DNA of 64,000 nt from Latrodectus hesperus (GCA_037975125.1 CM075851.1:127966349-128030348), one strand, 5' to 3'; positions 48,893-61,282 are shown, numbered from the stretch's first letter. Notes: generated by a model from the sequence alone, not told the origin. Numbers and translations: made by a program.

Positions 48893-50950
48893 ATGTCACA
48901 AAAACATAAAGTTGATAGTAAGTGCAGAGTTTTTCAGTTTAAATGGGAAATTGCATATTTTTTCATATAAGGGAAAGGTGTTGTGTTTGATTTGCAATCA
49001 AACAGTTGTTGTTCAAATAGGAATCAAACAGGAATTTAACTCGAAGATACACTATGATACGAATCATAAATCAAAATTTGATTGTTACGCTGAAAAAATA
49101 AGAATGGACACACTGTCTTCCTTAAAATCTAAACTTCAAGGTCAATAATCAATGCTTACTAAAGCCAATACTGAGAGTGAAGATGCCCTGAAATCAAGTT
49201 TTATTATTGCATTAAAAATCGCGAAGAGATGAAAATCTTTCACTGATAGTTTATTAAAGACTCTATGTTGAATGTTACCGATGTTTCATTTCCATTTTAA
49301 AAGTCAATAATTCAAAATATTTCACTGCCAAGAAACATTGTTGGTTCAAGAATAAATTATGTATCTCAAAACTTGGTTCTTTAACAAAAGGAGAAAATTA
49401 AGGAATTTACAAACTTTTCACTGGTTATTGACGAGAGCACTGATACTGTTGATACAGCTCAACTTGCTATTTTTATACGAGGTATAAGCAATAACTTTGA
49501 AATAACTGAAGAACTATTAACGTGTTTTCCATTTACAGGTACTACAACAGCAAATGGTATTTATTCTGCAATTGAGCATTTGATGTCAGAATATGAACTC
49601 GAATAGAATATACTTAGCAGCATAACTACGGATGGCACTCCTGCCACGGCTGGCAAACATTCGGGCGTTGTAACTTCATTAAAACAGAAAATATCAGGGA
49701 ATTTTGTGAGATTTCACTTTATAATTCATCAGGAATCATTGGCAGCCAAACATTTAAAAATGGACCATGTCATGCAACATATATTTAAAATAATAAATTT
49801 TATAAGGAGCAGAGGACTAAATCATCGACAGTTCAAGCAGTTTTTACAAGATTTGGACGAAAAGTTTTCTGATGTCCCTTATTTCACCGAAGTTCATTGG
49901 CTCAGACGAGGAGTAGTTTTAGCAAGATTTTTTGCATTACGTGACTTTTTTCAAGCTTTCATGTCAGAAAAAGGCAACCCAATTGATTATGACAATGACT
50001 GGTGAGTTGATTGTGCCTTTTTGGAAGATATAAATAAGCACTTGACTGATCTGAATGTAAAGTTACAGGGTAAAAATCTGACTGTCACTCAAATGTATTC
50101 AAACCTCTGATACAAAGTTGAGGCTGTGGGGAAATCAGGTAAAAAAATCAAACTTTGGATCATTTCCCTCATTTAAAATCATTTGGCACAGTGAACCAAA
50201 CATATTGGATCAATATTCTCAACTTCCGCAACATTTGATCACGGAATTCAACAATCGTTTTGGAGACTTCCACAAAATGAATGAAATGGGATTCCAATTT
50301 TAAACAACCCATTCAATTTTGAAGCTTCATAGGCACTAGTTCATTTTCCAATAGAATTAATAGATCTTCAGTCGGACAGTATTTCGAAAGAAAAATTTAA
50401 AGAGATAAACGCTCTTACATTTTATACACAATATTTCAAGAATTTGGATAAATACCCGGAATTAAAAAAGCATGCAGCACGCATTCTGTGCATGTTTGGT
50501 ACGGTAACGAGCTAAAAGGCGAGGATCAGTATAGCGCATGCGTGGGAGATTCTGCCCTCCTCCTCCCTCCCTTCCAATTATATATTTTTTGTTTACTTTA
50601 GTAGAGAGAGTGTATTCTCAGAGAGACAAGGCACTGGAGGTGCGTTTGTGGCGGCGTCCGCCAACGACATTGCCATGATTATTAAGTTGAATGTTGTATT
50701 AAAATTTATGTAAATAGTAAAAATTATGTATATTTAAAATTTATCCTTTTCAATAAACTAAATTAAATAAAATTGAAATTCTCTTGAATTGCCTTACCTC
50801 TTGAATTACCTCGGTACGCTACAGTACCTATTTATGTGAGCAGATGTTTTCCGTCATGAAAAAAATAAGAACAAACATCGCACAAAACTTATAAGTGAAC
50901 ATCTCTAATCAATTCTTAAGATAACTGCAATGAATATGATACCTGTCATC
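48893..50950 (+). pseudogene. hAT transposase pseudogene
   Basis: Starts MSQKHKVDSKCRVFQFKWEI; after a frameshift a BED-like zinc-finger piece follows (KGKVLCLICNQTVVV ... HYDTNH). The catalytic core keeps LVIDESTDTVDTAQLAIFIR, ITTDGTPATAGKHSG, FIIHQESLAAK, NFIRSRGLNHRQFKQFL and VHWLRRGVVLARFF. Towards the end come LQGKNLTVTQ and the hATC dimerisation block AARILCMFGT, resuming after the LTR as YLCEQMFSVMKKIRTNIAQN. These motifs match the domesticable ZBED5/GTF2IRD2-like hAT group. About nine stops or frameshifts plus the LTR insertion make it inactive; the DES catalytic residues themselves are intact. Confidence 0.87.
50503..50823 (+). mobile_element. Solo LTR (Ty3/gypsy-like) inside the hAT transposase
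   Basis: A 321-bp insert interrupts the transposase codons FGT-YLCEQ and is flanked by exact GTAC (50499-50502, 50824-50827). It begins GGTAACGAGC (TGTA expected) and ends GCTACA, so only one terminal base departs from TG...CA. A poly(A)-signal-like AATAAA lies at about 50752. A 4-bp duplication and 321 bp fit a gypsy-type LTR left after recombination. No internal retroelement sequence remains. Confidence 0.72.
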
Positions 50951-51424
50951 AATGAGCTTGTCAAAAACAAGAGAAGTCAGGTATCTGGATCCTCGAACTC
51001 AAAATAATTACCCTCTTTTATAACTTTGATATGATTTTAACAACCGTATATTATATACTTTATAATTAAATAAATAAAATGTTATAATAATTCAGTATAT
51101 TTTTTATTTGAATCTGGCCCACCTACACATTCTAAATTTAATATATGGCCCTCTGCAAAATTGAGTTTTACACCTTTGATCTAGAACCTTCCCAGAGGAT
51201 GGTGTACAAATAAGCAAAATTATATGTACACCATCCTTCCTTCGAGTTGAGATAAAACTAAAATGAACTTGAGAACAATATGATTAATAACAATTGTAAT
51301 TTGCTTTTTAAGCTGTGATTGTTTTAACTCTGAACAGTGGATAGCATAATGTCCTGAAGCTGTTTTATAAGGCATTTTAATATACACAACATAAATTTCC
51401 TTTTGGAAGGACTTTTCATAAATA

Positions 51425-51595
51425 GGGAGCCCTATTCACTTATAGCAAGGTAGGTAACTCGGAATACTCCAAAGTATCCACCCTACAGACGTGTATTTAG
51501 AAGACAGAAGTCTTCCATTTTTCAGCAAAGTCTGCGATCGAACTCAGGACTTTTCACTTTGAAGAGAGCTATCCCACCATTAAGACAACCCAAAA
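51425..51595 (-). mobile_element. SINE-2 copy with tRNA-like head
   Basis: On the reverse strand an A-box-like TGGTGGGATAGC (51568-51579) and a B-box-like GTTCGATCGCA (51533-51543) have tRNA-like spacing. They are followed by GAAGACTTCTGTCTTCTAAATACACG. The head resembles those at 15.7-16.2 and 55.4-55.7 kb. The tail toward 51425 is approximate. Confidence 0.6.
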
Positions 51596-51599
51596 CGCA

Positions 51600-52044
51600 A
51601 GCTAGGATTATTGCAGTAGCCAAAAGGATGACATTGATAATCGTTTCCTTGCATTATTTTTGCAACGAGTATATGAGCACTTTTGATTCTCACCGTGTAT
51701 TTTTCAGATAATTTTTTATAAAATAAGTTTGCCTATTCACCGCAAGTGTTCATTCTAAATCAGTGAGTTACATAAGTATTTTGCATTACAAAACGCATAG
51801 TTAGAATGCTCTAATAATTATACATTGCAACTTAGTTTATCTAGAATAATTGAGACCTGGAGAAATTTCAATGAACATAAATCCAAATAAAATAGAAAAC
51901 GGTAAAATTGAGTTTTTACAAAGAGTTAATTCCAGCGTTATATTTTGCAACTTGATTGTTGAATTAGATTTATTTTTAGAATTTCTATAAGTGTGTATAT
52001 TCTTTTCTCCTATTAAAAATCGGTATAGTTCTTATTCCTATTAT
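51600..52044. other. AT-rich stretch, nothing recognised
   Basis: No supported features. Confidence 0.4.
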
Positions 52045-52600
52045 TTAAGCAACTTTAGTTCCACAGTGTTGGGTTGATGATATCTGTTTCTTTGTTCCCT
52101 CCAGATAAGCATACGTCCTGAATCCTTCTTCCATGGGAATCTGAACTCGTCTGTACAAAATACAGAAGCCCATTGCTGTCTGGTTTAGGAAACGTGTTCT
52201 TTTGCCCAAGGTAAGTGGGCCTTCCTCGATCGTCCGGTAAGGGGGACATACACAACAGGTCGCCTTGCATGGTGAAGCAGCCTTCGAACTGTAATAGTGG
52301 ATATTCTTTTCCTTGATGCTACAGAGTGGTCTGTAACAAGTTGCGGCACATAAATGCTTCTTCTTCAGGGCAGAAAGAGCTATCAAATGCATGCTTTTCT
52401 ATAAGGGTTGTAGCTAGTGGTTTGTCAGGAACATGTCTTCTGGTCCCAGAAGCTTCATTTTGATATTGATTCCAGAGACGGTGGACTACACTGCGAGACA
52501 CATTAAAGCATCTAACAGCATCAGCCTGTGACATCGCCATTTCAATCCACCCGACCATACGGCACTTTAACGAAACGGGCAAACAGATTTTTTTAGGCAT
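52045..52600 (-). pseudogene. Tc1-like transposase fossil, truncated
   Basis: From ATG at 52600 the frame gives MPKKICLPVSLKCRMVGWIE, MSQADAVRCFNVSRSVVHRL, WNQYQNEASGTRRHVPDKP: a clear Tc1 N-terminal helix-turn-helix. After frameshifts and a deletion, catalytic-domain pieces follow: ARKRT-like leader lost, CCVCPPY, then QTAMGFCILYRRVQIPMEE (degraded WASVLFTDESRF) and YAYLEGTKKQI. The first catalytic Asp block is recognisable only by context. Everything after about residue 190 is missing. Terminal repeats were not found. This is a third Tc1 subfamily in the window. Confidence 0.75.
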
Positions 52601-53355
52601 TGTGGGACCTTAATAATTATTGTCAATGAATCTGCTAACAAAAGTTACAAGCATAATAACGAAAGCGTGATACTCTTGGATATCTTTCTCTTACTCATAT
52701 ACCTGTTCTTTTCTATAAAAAAAGTGATTATTATGGTGTTTTTCATTTATTTATCCAAGTTCGTTATTATCCTTTATGTAAACAACAAATTTTATTGTTA
52801 GTATCATTTTTTATGGTCTCTCAGCTTCCAAAAACATGTTATTTCTTAACTTTTGTGAAGGGCAGTATTTATTAGTGCTGGTAAAAATTGTGTGGAAATA
52901 TTAAATGAAATTTATTTCACAAAATTCTTCGTTGTTGCTAATCATACATTAGGATGGATCACTATGGTTCTAAATTTATAATCGATACCTTTTTAATGTA
53001 TAAAGAATTAAAAAAACTTGATTGTGAAAATTTTATGGAGCGTTTGTTCTGTCTCTATTGGTAAACCACAGATTAAAAAAAGTATCGCTGTCTCATCAAA
53101 TGCTTCCATTGAAAGCCGGTCTAAATGTCATATTTTCTGCTGAAAATTAGCGAGTGGCATCATTACTAGTAAACAGCAAAAGCAACAAACAATAACAAAC
53201 TTTTGTTTGTTTCGTTATTTGTGCTGCATTGTTTGATAGGATATTTTCCTATTCAACATATTAAACTGAATGTCATGAATTTTAAAGAATATTTTATATT
53301 ATTTTCTGATGAAGAGGTCAAAAGGAAAACCTCAAGTTCGTTATAAGGAATGTAA
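52601..53355. other. 5' flank and likely 5' UTR of the CNK gene
   Basis: Moderately AT-rich sequence with no TATA box at a plausible place. A TAA lies directly before the ATG at 53356, in frame, so the coding start cannot be further upstream in this exon. The transcription start is not identifiable by eye. Confidence 0.4.
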
Positions 53356-53425
53356 ATGGTCAATCGGATGGCTTACGTCAATGTTGCGGAGTGGTCGCCT
53401 GAGCATGTTGCCGAATGGCTGAGAG
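53356..53425 (+). CDS. cnk: CNK scaffold protein, exon 1 (start of SAM domain)
   Basis: Encodes MVNRMAYVNVAEWSPEHVAE and the next WLR, then one base of a split Gly codon; GT donor at 53426-53427. An in-frame TAA directly upstream fixes the start at 53356, or at the second Met (53368). WSPEHVAEWL is the opening of the CNK SAM domain. With the four exons that follow (phases 1, 0, 2, 0 join correctly) the window holds 228 codons of SAM (about 12-78) plus CRIC (about 86-190). CNK proteins are membrane-associated scaffolds that assist Raf activation downstream of Ras and bind KSR/MEK pathway partners; in the family PDZ and PH domains follow, here beyond the right edge. No stops or splice defects are seen. 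The assignment is strong; CNK paralogue number cannot be judged. Confidence 0.88.
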
Positions 53426-54479
53426 GTATCTATGTTTATGCTTTAGTTTAGTATAAGAGCTATGTGAAACAACTTTTGGATTCTTCCTTACATATTAGAT
53501 ATTTATAAAAATGTTATTTACATGTCTTTTGCCGTGTTCCTTTTGAGAGCTTGTGCTTCTCATAATTATTTCGGAATGTTTTTCGAGGAAGGGTGGATAT
53601 ACATTCATTCTAGGCGTGTAAAAATTGAGAATCTAAATGATCTGTGATTATTTTTATAGTATGTTTTTAGCTGTGAATTTTTTAATAAAATGTTTTTCTT
53701 ATACTTATGATTATTTTCTTCAAAATGAAACTAAATTTATATCTTGTATAATAATTATAAAATGTCTGTCTAGTCGGTCAAGGAAAAGTTACTTTGTATC
53801 TTTGATCTTCCTTTGAGTGGGAATTGTATGCTTCAAAATATCAGATACAAGTTTCACATGTTTTATTTCAACTTCATTTGAAATATCCAATCTTTTTAAA
53901 AGTGTAAAATTTTATAAAAACATTTTTGAAACATTATGTTTCAAGCAAATTTTAAAGTTGAATAACCATATTTAAGAAACAAAAATATATAAATCTGCTG
54001 TATGAACCTTGTACTATTTTTCTCATCACATGTTATGTGACGCAATTCTAATATCAGTAAACTTTTTAGTAGTTTTAAAAGTACCTTTTACTAAATTTGT
54101 AAGTTATCTTTATAGATAAGTTTTATAACATACTACTCATTAGAACATCATCAAGTTGTAATTAAGATTACGCACTAGCATTTAAATATCATTTATACTA
54201 TATAAACATAAAATAAATAAATCCCTATGTTTAAACATTAGCATTTTACATAATTTAGATTGTTTTGTTGGACATGAGAAAAATTAAGTGCAGTTTTGAG
54301 AAGTAGTTAACCAGGATTGAATTGTTTATTTTATAGGAAAAATGTTTTTGCATGGCACTAATTATCTTTAGTGGTTGTGTATGTATGTAGGGAGGGAAGA
54401 TAATTTTGAATCGTGTAGCAGGACATTTGAAGGAAAATTTTAAATGTATACAAATTTTGATTCTTTAAATGAATATGTC

Positions 54480-56300
54480 ATGATTTCTTCAAACAATATT
54501 TATTTCAGGATGAATTAATGTTTCTTACTGAAATACAAAAGACAAGAAATATCCAAGTATTATGACAGATTTATATGCAATTAAAATTTCTTCCAATAAG
54601 TATTGAATACCACAAGACAAAAAATTAGTAATTGTCACCACAACAGTAATTTCACTATTAATTAGTTGAGCGCAACATTACTTAAAAAAGAATTTTTGAA
54701 GTTCTATAAAAATGTCTTGACAAAAAAAAATCAACTGCGGAAAACATAATGAGACCTGCTATTAGATTTCGTTGAAACTGTAATTGAAAAAGGTTCTCCC
54801 AATATTTTGAAAAGCCTAACATTGAGTGCAAATTCAATAAAAAAAGTAGTAATAAAGTTATTGAAAATATTGTGGTTTCTAAACTAACAAATCCTAAAAT
54901 TTTTGCCAAATTTCATGTAGCTACTTTTGGAAATTTTTAACTTATAGCTTATTTAGTTATAATAGTAGTATAAAATGTCAGGTTATTGATAAATTTGCAA
55001 AATATCTTGTAATTGTCACAAAAGGAACAACAATATGTCAATGAATGGAATAATAGTTGAACAAGCATGAAATTTCAATAAATAATTAAACTGCAGTAGC
55101 TACAGATGAGGCATCATCTATGGTTTGCCTTTAACAAGGTTTTGTTACTTTATTTATTAAAAAGGAGGAAGTTCGGAGGAAAATTTATCTGGTATAAATA
55201 CCATTCATTGTGTCTTGCAGGGAAAACAAGTAATTGAACATTATCTTAACAATATTCGTATAATATATTAAAGTTGTGCATTACATCAATTTATCAAATT
55301 AAAACATTTCTACATGACTGTTAAACTTTTCAAGGAAAATGATGAGCTACCAATTCAGTTATTACATAGTGAAATATAATAGTTATCAAGCAGTGCATGT
55401 TTACCAATATTTGTTGAATTGTTTAATATCACATAGTGGACAACCTAATGGATGAGAGCCATTGTAAGGCATTTTAGCACCTACTACTTAAATTGCCATC
55501 CAGGTGGACTTTTCATTGATAGTGGATCATATTCATGTGTCGCAAAGGAAGAAAGTTGGGAAACCTCTAAACACTCATACCAATAGACATGCATGAAGAA
55601 ATGCAACATTCATCTTCTGTTTTCAGTAGTTGTTGAGATTGAAAACAGGACTTTATATTCCAAAGAGCCCTACCATAGGCCACTGTGAGTCTTTGTTAAA
55701 TTGTTTGAAACAGTTACAGAATTTTTCACAGAAATTAGTTGATTTTTAAATGATGAATTGCAAAAAATTATGGAAACATCTTTTCCCAAATACGAAGGCA
55801 AGTATCTTTTTGCCTTCATATTTGGGAAGTTCATTGGTATTCAAGTACATATCCAAGGAAATGATATTGCTCTAATTAAAGCACAGACAACTATTTATGC
55901 TTTGGAGATATTAATAATATAAAAATCCCAAAATGGATTATTATACTGTTTTCTTCTCTAGTGGAAAATGTTGACAGTTACTTGTAAGATGAAATCATTG
56001 AATTATTAGTTGACCTTGAAGTTAAGATGATTTTTATTTAACTATGAGAAAACTTTTTAAAAAAAATATTATTTAAAAATATCAGAAGAACTTTTATAAT
56101 GCATCATTTTTTAATTGCATTACTAAACTCTTATAAGGTTGAATCTAATGTCAGTTATCCTAATTTTGCTTTAACAAAACAGAGAGATAAATTGAATGTG
56201 AAATTCTAAGAAGATTTAAAACTCAATATAATAAATTTTGAATTAAGCATTGCTAATTCAGCAGATTGTCATCAAGCACATTCTTTTCATTTCATGTAAG
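54480..56300 (+). pseudogene. Ancient hAT transposase fossil in CNK intron 1
   Basis: Fragments in mixed frames follow the order of ZBED5/FAM200-type hAT proteins: ENIMRPAI, LTLSANSIKKV, AVATDEASSMVC, GFVTLFIKKEEV, FYMTVKLFKENDELPIQLLH then SEI, SSACLPIFVELF, then across a SINE insertion FVKLFETVTEFFTEIS, LNDELQKIM, and GKFIGIQVHIQGNDIALIKA. Many stops and shifts show great age, and the catalytic DESTD block is no longer visible. Terminal repeats were not found. This copy is considerably more decayed than the hAT at 48.4 kb. Confidence 0.6.
55425..55691 (-). mobile_element. SINE-2 copy inserted in the hAT fossil
   Basis: A 267-bp insert is flanked by TTTGTTGAATTGTTT (55410-55424) and TTTGTTAAATTGTTT (55692-55706), 14 of 15 identical. 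Removing it joins the hAT reading PIFVELF to KLFETVTEF, which independently confirms the boundaries. The tRNA-like head (reverse strand, ATGGTAGGGCTCTTTGG then AAAGTCCTG) lies at the right end. Shared segments with the copy at 15.9-16.2 kb define the family. Confidence 0.8.
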
Positions 56301-56982
56301 AATTTGATTTGATCATAATTTAACTATAAGAAAAATTTTTTTCTTCATCATTTTTATGGAGTAGATTGATATGAGAATTGTAGAATTTTTAAAGATAGCT
56401 TATTCAAAAAGTCTGGTGGCCTCTGCTGTAAATTAGTGATATGAGTAACATAGTTTTATTATAATTTTAAATCAATATATTTTCTTGTATAAAGGCCATA
56501 GTTGTATATTTATCTCCAAGGCTTTTTTTCAGTAAAAGGAAAAATGTGTAATTTCACATCAATTTTTTCAACAAATAATCGAAAATTTGTACTACTTATA
56601 ATGTGATTTTATGTAAATGAAAAAAGGAGTATGTTTGAAAATATAAATTGTACAGAATAAACATTTTTAAAAAATTAAATTGGATCCACCTCATTGCTAA
56701 TTGCAATAAACTGAGATAAAGCACCTAATCAACATCAAAAAAAAAAAAAAATCTGCAAAGATTCTTGTAAAATTTATCTATTTTTAGTTTCATCTGTTGA
56801 CAATCTCAATTTTTTAAATCACTTTTATTTAAGAAATTTAATCTAGGAAAAGTTTGTAATCAACTTTATTGGCAATAATATCAGTTCTTAAAAAATTTAT
56901 ATTTGAAGAGTGACAAGAATCAATTTCATTACATAACACTGCTCCTGATTCATTCTTTAAACATATTTACCAAAAGAATGGC

Positions 56983-57095
<113 letters not shown>

Positions 57096-57284
57096 TGCTT
57101 ACTGATTAGTATACATTTCTAAAGCATTTAATTTCATAGTTGTTGAAGGAAACAAGTGAGAAGAAATTATAAAAATGAACTTTATTTAATGGTAACCAAA
57201 TTTCATATGTAACTTTTTTGTAATTAAGTTTTGACTGAACAATTATGAACAAATGAAATTAATTTCTTATATGCAATGTTAATT

Positions 57285-57570
57285 GACCATAGCACTTTGA
57301 CTTTCAATGAGTTTGTGGGTTTGAATCCCACCTTATTCTTGGATGTTTGTTGTAGTTCAGAATCCACTTTATAATGTAATTCCTAGTCTGATTAGCCCTT
57401 GTTTGCAAAAAATGATCATTGAGCAACAAACAAACCAAACCTTCAATGAGTTTGATTTCCCCCTTGGGCATGAATTATAAAATGACTCAGAATCTATTTT
57501 AAACCATAGATCTAGTCGAATTAGATCTTATGGAGAAAATGTGACTGTAGAGTAACAAGCAAAGAAGTTA
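57285..57570 (+). mobile_element. SINE-1 copy nested inside an older SINE-1 copy
   Basis: The inner copy (57316-57441) is flanked by TTCAATGAGTTTG at 57303-57315 and 57442-57454. It starts at GGGTTTGAATCCCACC (B box), includes CAGAATCCACTTTATAATG, and ends AGCAACAAACAAACC. The outer, older copy reads from about 57285 to the duplication and resumes at 57455 (GATTTCCCCC ... CAGAATCTATTTTAAACC ... AGTAACAAGC). Both match the 13310 copy. Confidence 0.75.
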
Positions 57571-58440
57571 ATCAGGTATAATTTTAGCAAAGAGAATAGT
57601 TTTAAAATTGAGAGGATCCTATATATATATCTTTATATATATTTGAAAATCGGGATCTTCTTATAGCTCATTATTGAAATGCTGCACTATTTTATTGCAT
57701 GAAATATGCAATTTGGATATTTCTGCTGTCACAAATTCAAGTGCTAAATTTACTTGTTATGCTGAAGTCAAAAATCATTTTATTATTCTGAGCATTTCTT
57801 TATGTTATATTTTAAAACTTTTTGAATGGAAATTATAGTGAAAGTATTTTCCCCGGTAATTGACCATACTACTCTTTATGGCAGGCAATTATTATATTAT
57901 TAATTATTACAAGACATGTTATTTAACAGTTAATGTTTAAAACTTTTTAAAGAGACTGATTAAAATAAAATACAACTAGGAAAAAAATTGTTTTTTATCT
58001 TTATTTAGATCTTGTATTATTTGTACATTGTTTGTAACTATGAATGAGTAGCTTATTTGTAATTGTGTGTAACTATGAATGAGTATCTAAATAGCATAAA
58101 AATGTTTTTGATCAAAATCGTAATATGAGTAAATTGCTATATGACAAAATTGCAGTTGATCAAAATCATTTAATTAAACTTATAATGCTGCATTACTGGA
58201 TTTGTTTTACATTATCAATTTGTAAAGAGAGAAGAGAACAATTTTATATAATTTAATATACTTTGTATCTAATAAATTGACCAAATTAATGGGATTTTGA
58301 GGGATGCCAAGTTTGATGCTTATATTTTTTGTTTATGTGAATATAAAAAGTTCATATTCTTTAATCATTCTAATTCGGAAAAGGGTAGGGTGCTTAAGAT
58401 GGAAAAAAGAGACATTCATTTATGTTTAGTTTTTCTTTTC

Positions 58441-58494
58441 TAATAATGTGGCACACTTAATAAGAACTGAGATATTATGTGTGCCACATTATTA
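58441..58494. repeat. Hairpin, 16-bp arms
   Basis: TAATAATGTGGCACAC (58441-58456) and its exact complement (58479-58494) surround a 22-nt spacer. Confidence 0.75.
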
Positions 58495-59466
58495 TATTAA
58501 TATTTATGCATAATATTAATTTATTCAAAAGTATTATAAATTATGCTTTATGTGAAGATTAAAGAAATTTACATTTTTATTATTAAAAACACAATAAATT
58601 ACATTTAAATATAGTTGAAATTCATTAAAATAGCAGGCAGAATGCTTTGCTGTGTAAATGTCACCTAGAATAATCCCTAAAGTTTTTGTTTATTTATTTT
58701 TGAGGTTATTTCAGAAATCATATAAAAGAAATTTAGAATAAGTTAATTTCTTACTGGTATATTTCAAAATGTGTTTTCTTGAAAAAGTTTAGCTCTATTA
58801 AATTGTGTGCTATGTAGGAAAAGTTTAATCATTTAAAGAGTTATAAAACTGTTGTCTTAAAATATTTATATGAGTATTTCATTTTTTGTATTAATATTTT
58901 TATTGATTGTGTGTGTGTTAGATTGCATATAAGGTTTGTATCAGATCAATATAACATTTTAGTTTCCAAAATTTGTCTTTAATGAAGTATTTGATTTTCA
59001 TATTTGTGCTATTTCATAAACATACTATTGGTGTGTGATAGTCAATTTTTACGATAGATTGGTTTTACTTGACAACCTCTTACAAGAAAATTTTATTTTT
59101 AATATTGCTCTTTTATAACTCTTATTATTATTATTTCTGATAATAGAAGTTACTTTTTAATGAATAATAGAAAATATAATATTGTAAAGGATTTTTATCT
59201 GACAAACTGTTGACTTAACAAAAGAATTCTAATATTCTTGAAGTAGATTTTAGAGTATTAGGAAATAATAATTTTTTTCAATTTTATCTATCATTAAGAT
59301 ATACATTGCATTGAGTTTAACAGAATTCTATATATATTCCATTATTTTTATATTTCATGCATTTTTTCATTTTGTGTGTTGACTTGTTTTTTTTTCATTG
59401 CGAAGTATATTTTAACTATATATATGATATATAATTAAAAACTAAGGCATATTTTTTTCACTTTAG

Positions 59467-59630
59467 GATTAGAATATTCATTACTTCCTTATGTTCAGTT
59501 CTTTTTAAATAATGGAATTGATGGACGGCACCTCTTAAATTTGACTGCAGATGATTTAGAAGACTTGCATATTTTTAAAATTGGCCATCAGCAACTAATA
59601 TTGGAAGCAGTGGAACTCTTAAGACAACTG
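59467..59630 (+). CDS. cnk: CNK exon 2 (rest of SAM domain)
   Basis: Acceptor TTTCACTTTAG at 59456-59466; donor GT at 59631. The exon completes the split Gly codon and encodes LEYSLLPYVQFFLNNGIDGR, HLLNLTADDLEDLHIFKIGH, QQLILEAVELLRQL. This is the core and final helix of the SAM domain, used by CNK for assembly with partner SAM proteins. It ends in phase 0. Confidence 0.92.
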
Positions 59631-61079
59631 GTAGGAGATTTTTGCCTTGTTTAAGATTATATATATATATATATATATAATTTCAAATTCATAAGGGCTA
59701 ATAAAATATGTTGTAAAATAGAAAAATGTTTGAACCTAAAACTAATTTTTATTAAACTGCTCTCCCTTTATAAAATACTTCTAGAGAAAAATGGTTTAAT
59801 ATGTACTATGTAAGAAACAGGCAAAATAAAATTCATTCCTAAAATCATTTCTTACCTTCATTTTATTGATGAATAATCAGACAGGGTAATCACATTTTTT
59901 TAAAATTTTACATTTAAAAAAAATTCTTTTTTCAATTTTTTGGTGTAGCAAAGCATTTTCTGTTGTTTTGCCTAAAAAGTACCTCAATCTTGTTTACTAT
60001 TTATCTGCTTATTTTGTAGATGTACTCACACAACACTATGTCATTTTTTTGTTTGATTTCTGGAAATTCTTTTCATTTTTATTCAATATTGTTCTCAATC
60101 ATTTTGCCTTCTGATAGTTCTCACACACAAATTACATCAATCCACATTCAAAAAGTCTTGAAATGAAATTTTTGATAGCAGTGGGTTCCTGTGTCAAAGA
60201 TCATGAATGAATTACTCATCTTCACAAATGCCATCAGATAAAAGTTCTTTCTTCAATTATGATAGTAATAAAGGCAGCATGACGTAATGATCTAGATGTG
60301 GTTTTTTCTGTAAAATTCCAAGCATAGATTGACAAGTGAATTGCACCTGGAATGTCAATTTTGTAAGATGACTCCAAGTCATGATCATTTTTTGAAAAAG
60401 TACTTCATAATATTTGCACTTGAGGCCATTGATTATATATTGTTACATGGTCTGTAAGAAAGGAGTTAGGTTAGGTGGAAGGAATTCCAAAGGAATTGCT
60501 TTAAAAAGTCCAGATTTTAAATATCATCAGTATAGAAATTCATACTTTGATAGGTCTATGATTCTCCAATGAAAGCATTAATCTGTTTCTCAATTATAAA
60601 ATAATAAAAAAATTAAAAGACATTGGTAAAAAAAAACAAAGAAATAACAGATTATTAAAAGTAAATGCATATAAAAGAGGCATGAAAATGATCTTCTAAA
60701 AGATTTTTCAAAATATTAGTTTGTAAACAGGCATTAAATATATTCCATCTATAGGACCATGTCTAGGACTAGCCATTAACTTATGAAATTCTGAGTGTTT
60801 ACAAATTAGAATTTTGTAAAATGGTCAGGTACTGTATTTTTAAATTAAACAAGCATAGATTATGTAAAAATTGATTAGGGAAAAAAACATGCAATTAAAA
60901 ATTCTGTAATTCAATAAATTGTCCTTAAGAAGTTCTGTTGTAGTATACTGTATAATTTTCTTATTGCATCTGTAATAATTTTCATTTGATCATTATTAAA
61001 TCAGTTCATTTAAACTTACTTTTTTTTACATTTTCATTTTATTGAAAATTTTATTCTTACTAATTAAAATTTTTTTTAG
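59631..61079 (+). other. CNK intron 2
   Basis: GT at 59631 to AG at 61078-61079 after a poly(T) tract. AT-rich, and no further features were recognised apart from a short TA run near 59660. Confidence 0.8.
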
Positions 61080-61282
61080 CATTACAGCTTGAATTCAGAA
61101 ACTTTACAGTCACTTGCAGTTAAATTGAGCTGCAAAGCTCGTAGCTTACATAATGATTTAAAACTTAATGGTCCACGTGATCATTCAGAAAACATAAGAC
61201 AAGAACGAGTTTCAACAAATGTTTTGTCAGCTGTTTCAGAAGTTTTGACATCTGTAAAAGTTCTTGTTTCATGGTTAGATAG
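61080..61282 (+). CDS. cnk: CNK exon 3 (N-terminal half of CRIC domain)
   Basis: Encodes HYSLNSETLQSLAVKLSCKA, RSLHNDLKLNG, and VSTNVLSAVSEVLTSVKVLV then SWLDR. The LQSLA-KLSCKARSLHN and VLVSWLDR blocks are diagnostic of the CRIC (conserved region in CNK) domain. The donor AG|GTGAGTG is strong; it ends in phase 2. Confidence 0.93.

Larger units (their letters stand above)
48428..51178 (+). mobile_element. hAT element (ZBED/GTF2IRD2-type), split by a solo LTR
   Basis: Ends CAGTCATGTCAAA and, inverted, CAAAGGTGTAAAA align without gaps. The flanking 8-bp sites TTCTAGAA (48420-48427) and ATCTAGAA (51179-51186) differ at one base and fit the TCTAGA core favoured by many hATs. Inside are a putative TATA-type promoter, a forward-strand transposase pseudogene (48893-50950) and a 321-bp solo LTR (50503-50823). 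Confidence 0.88.
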
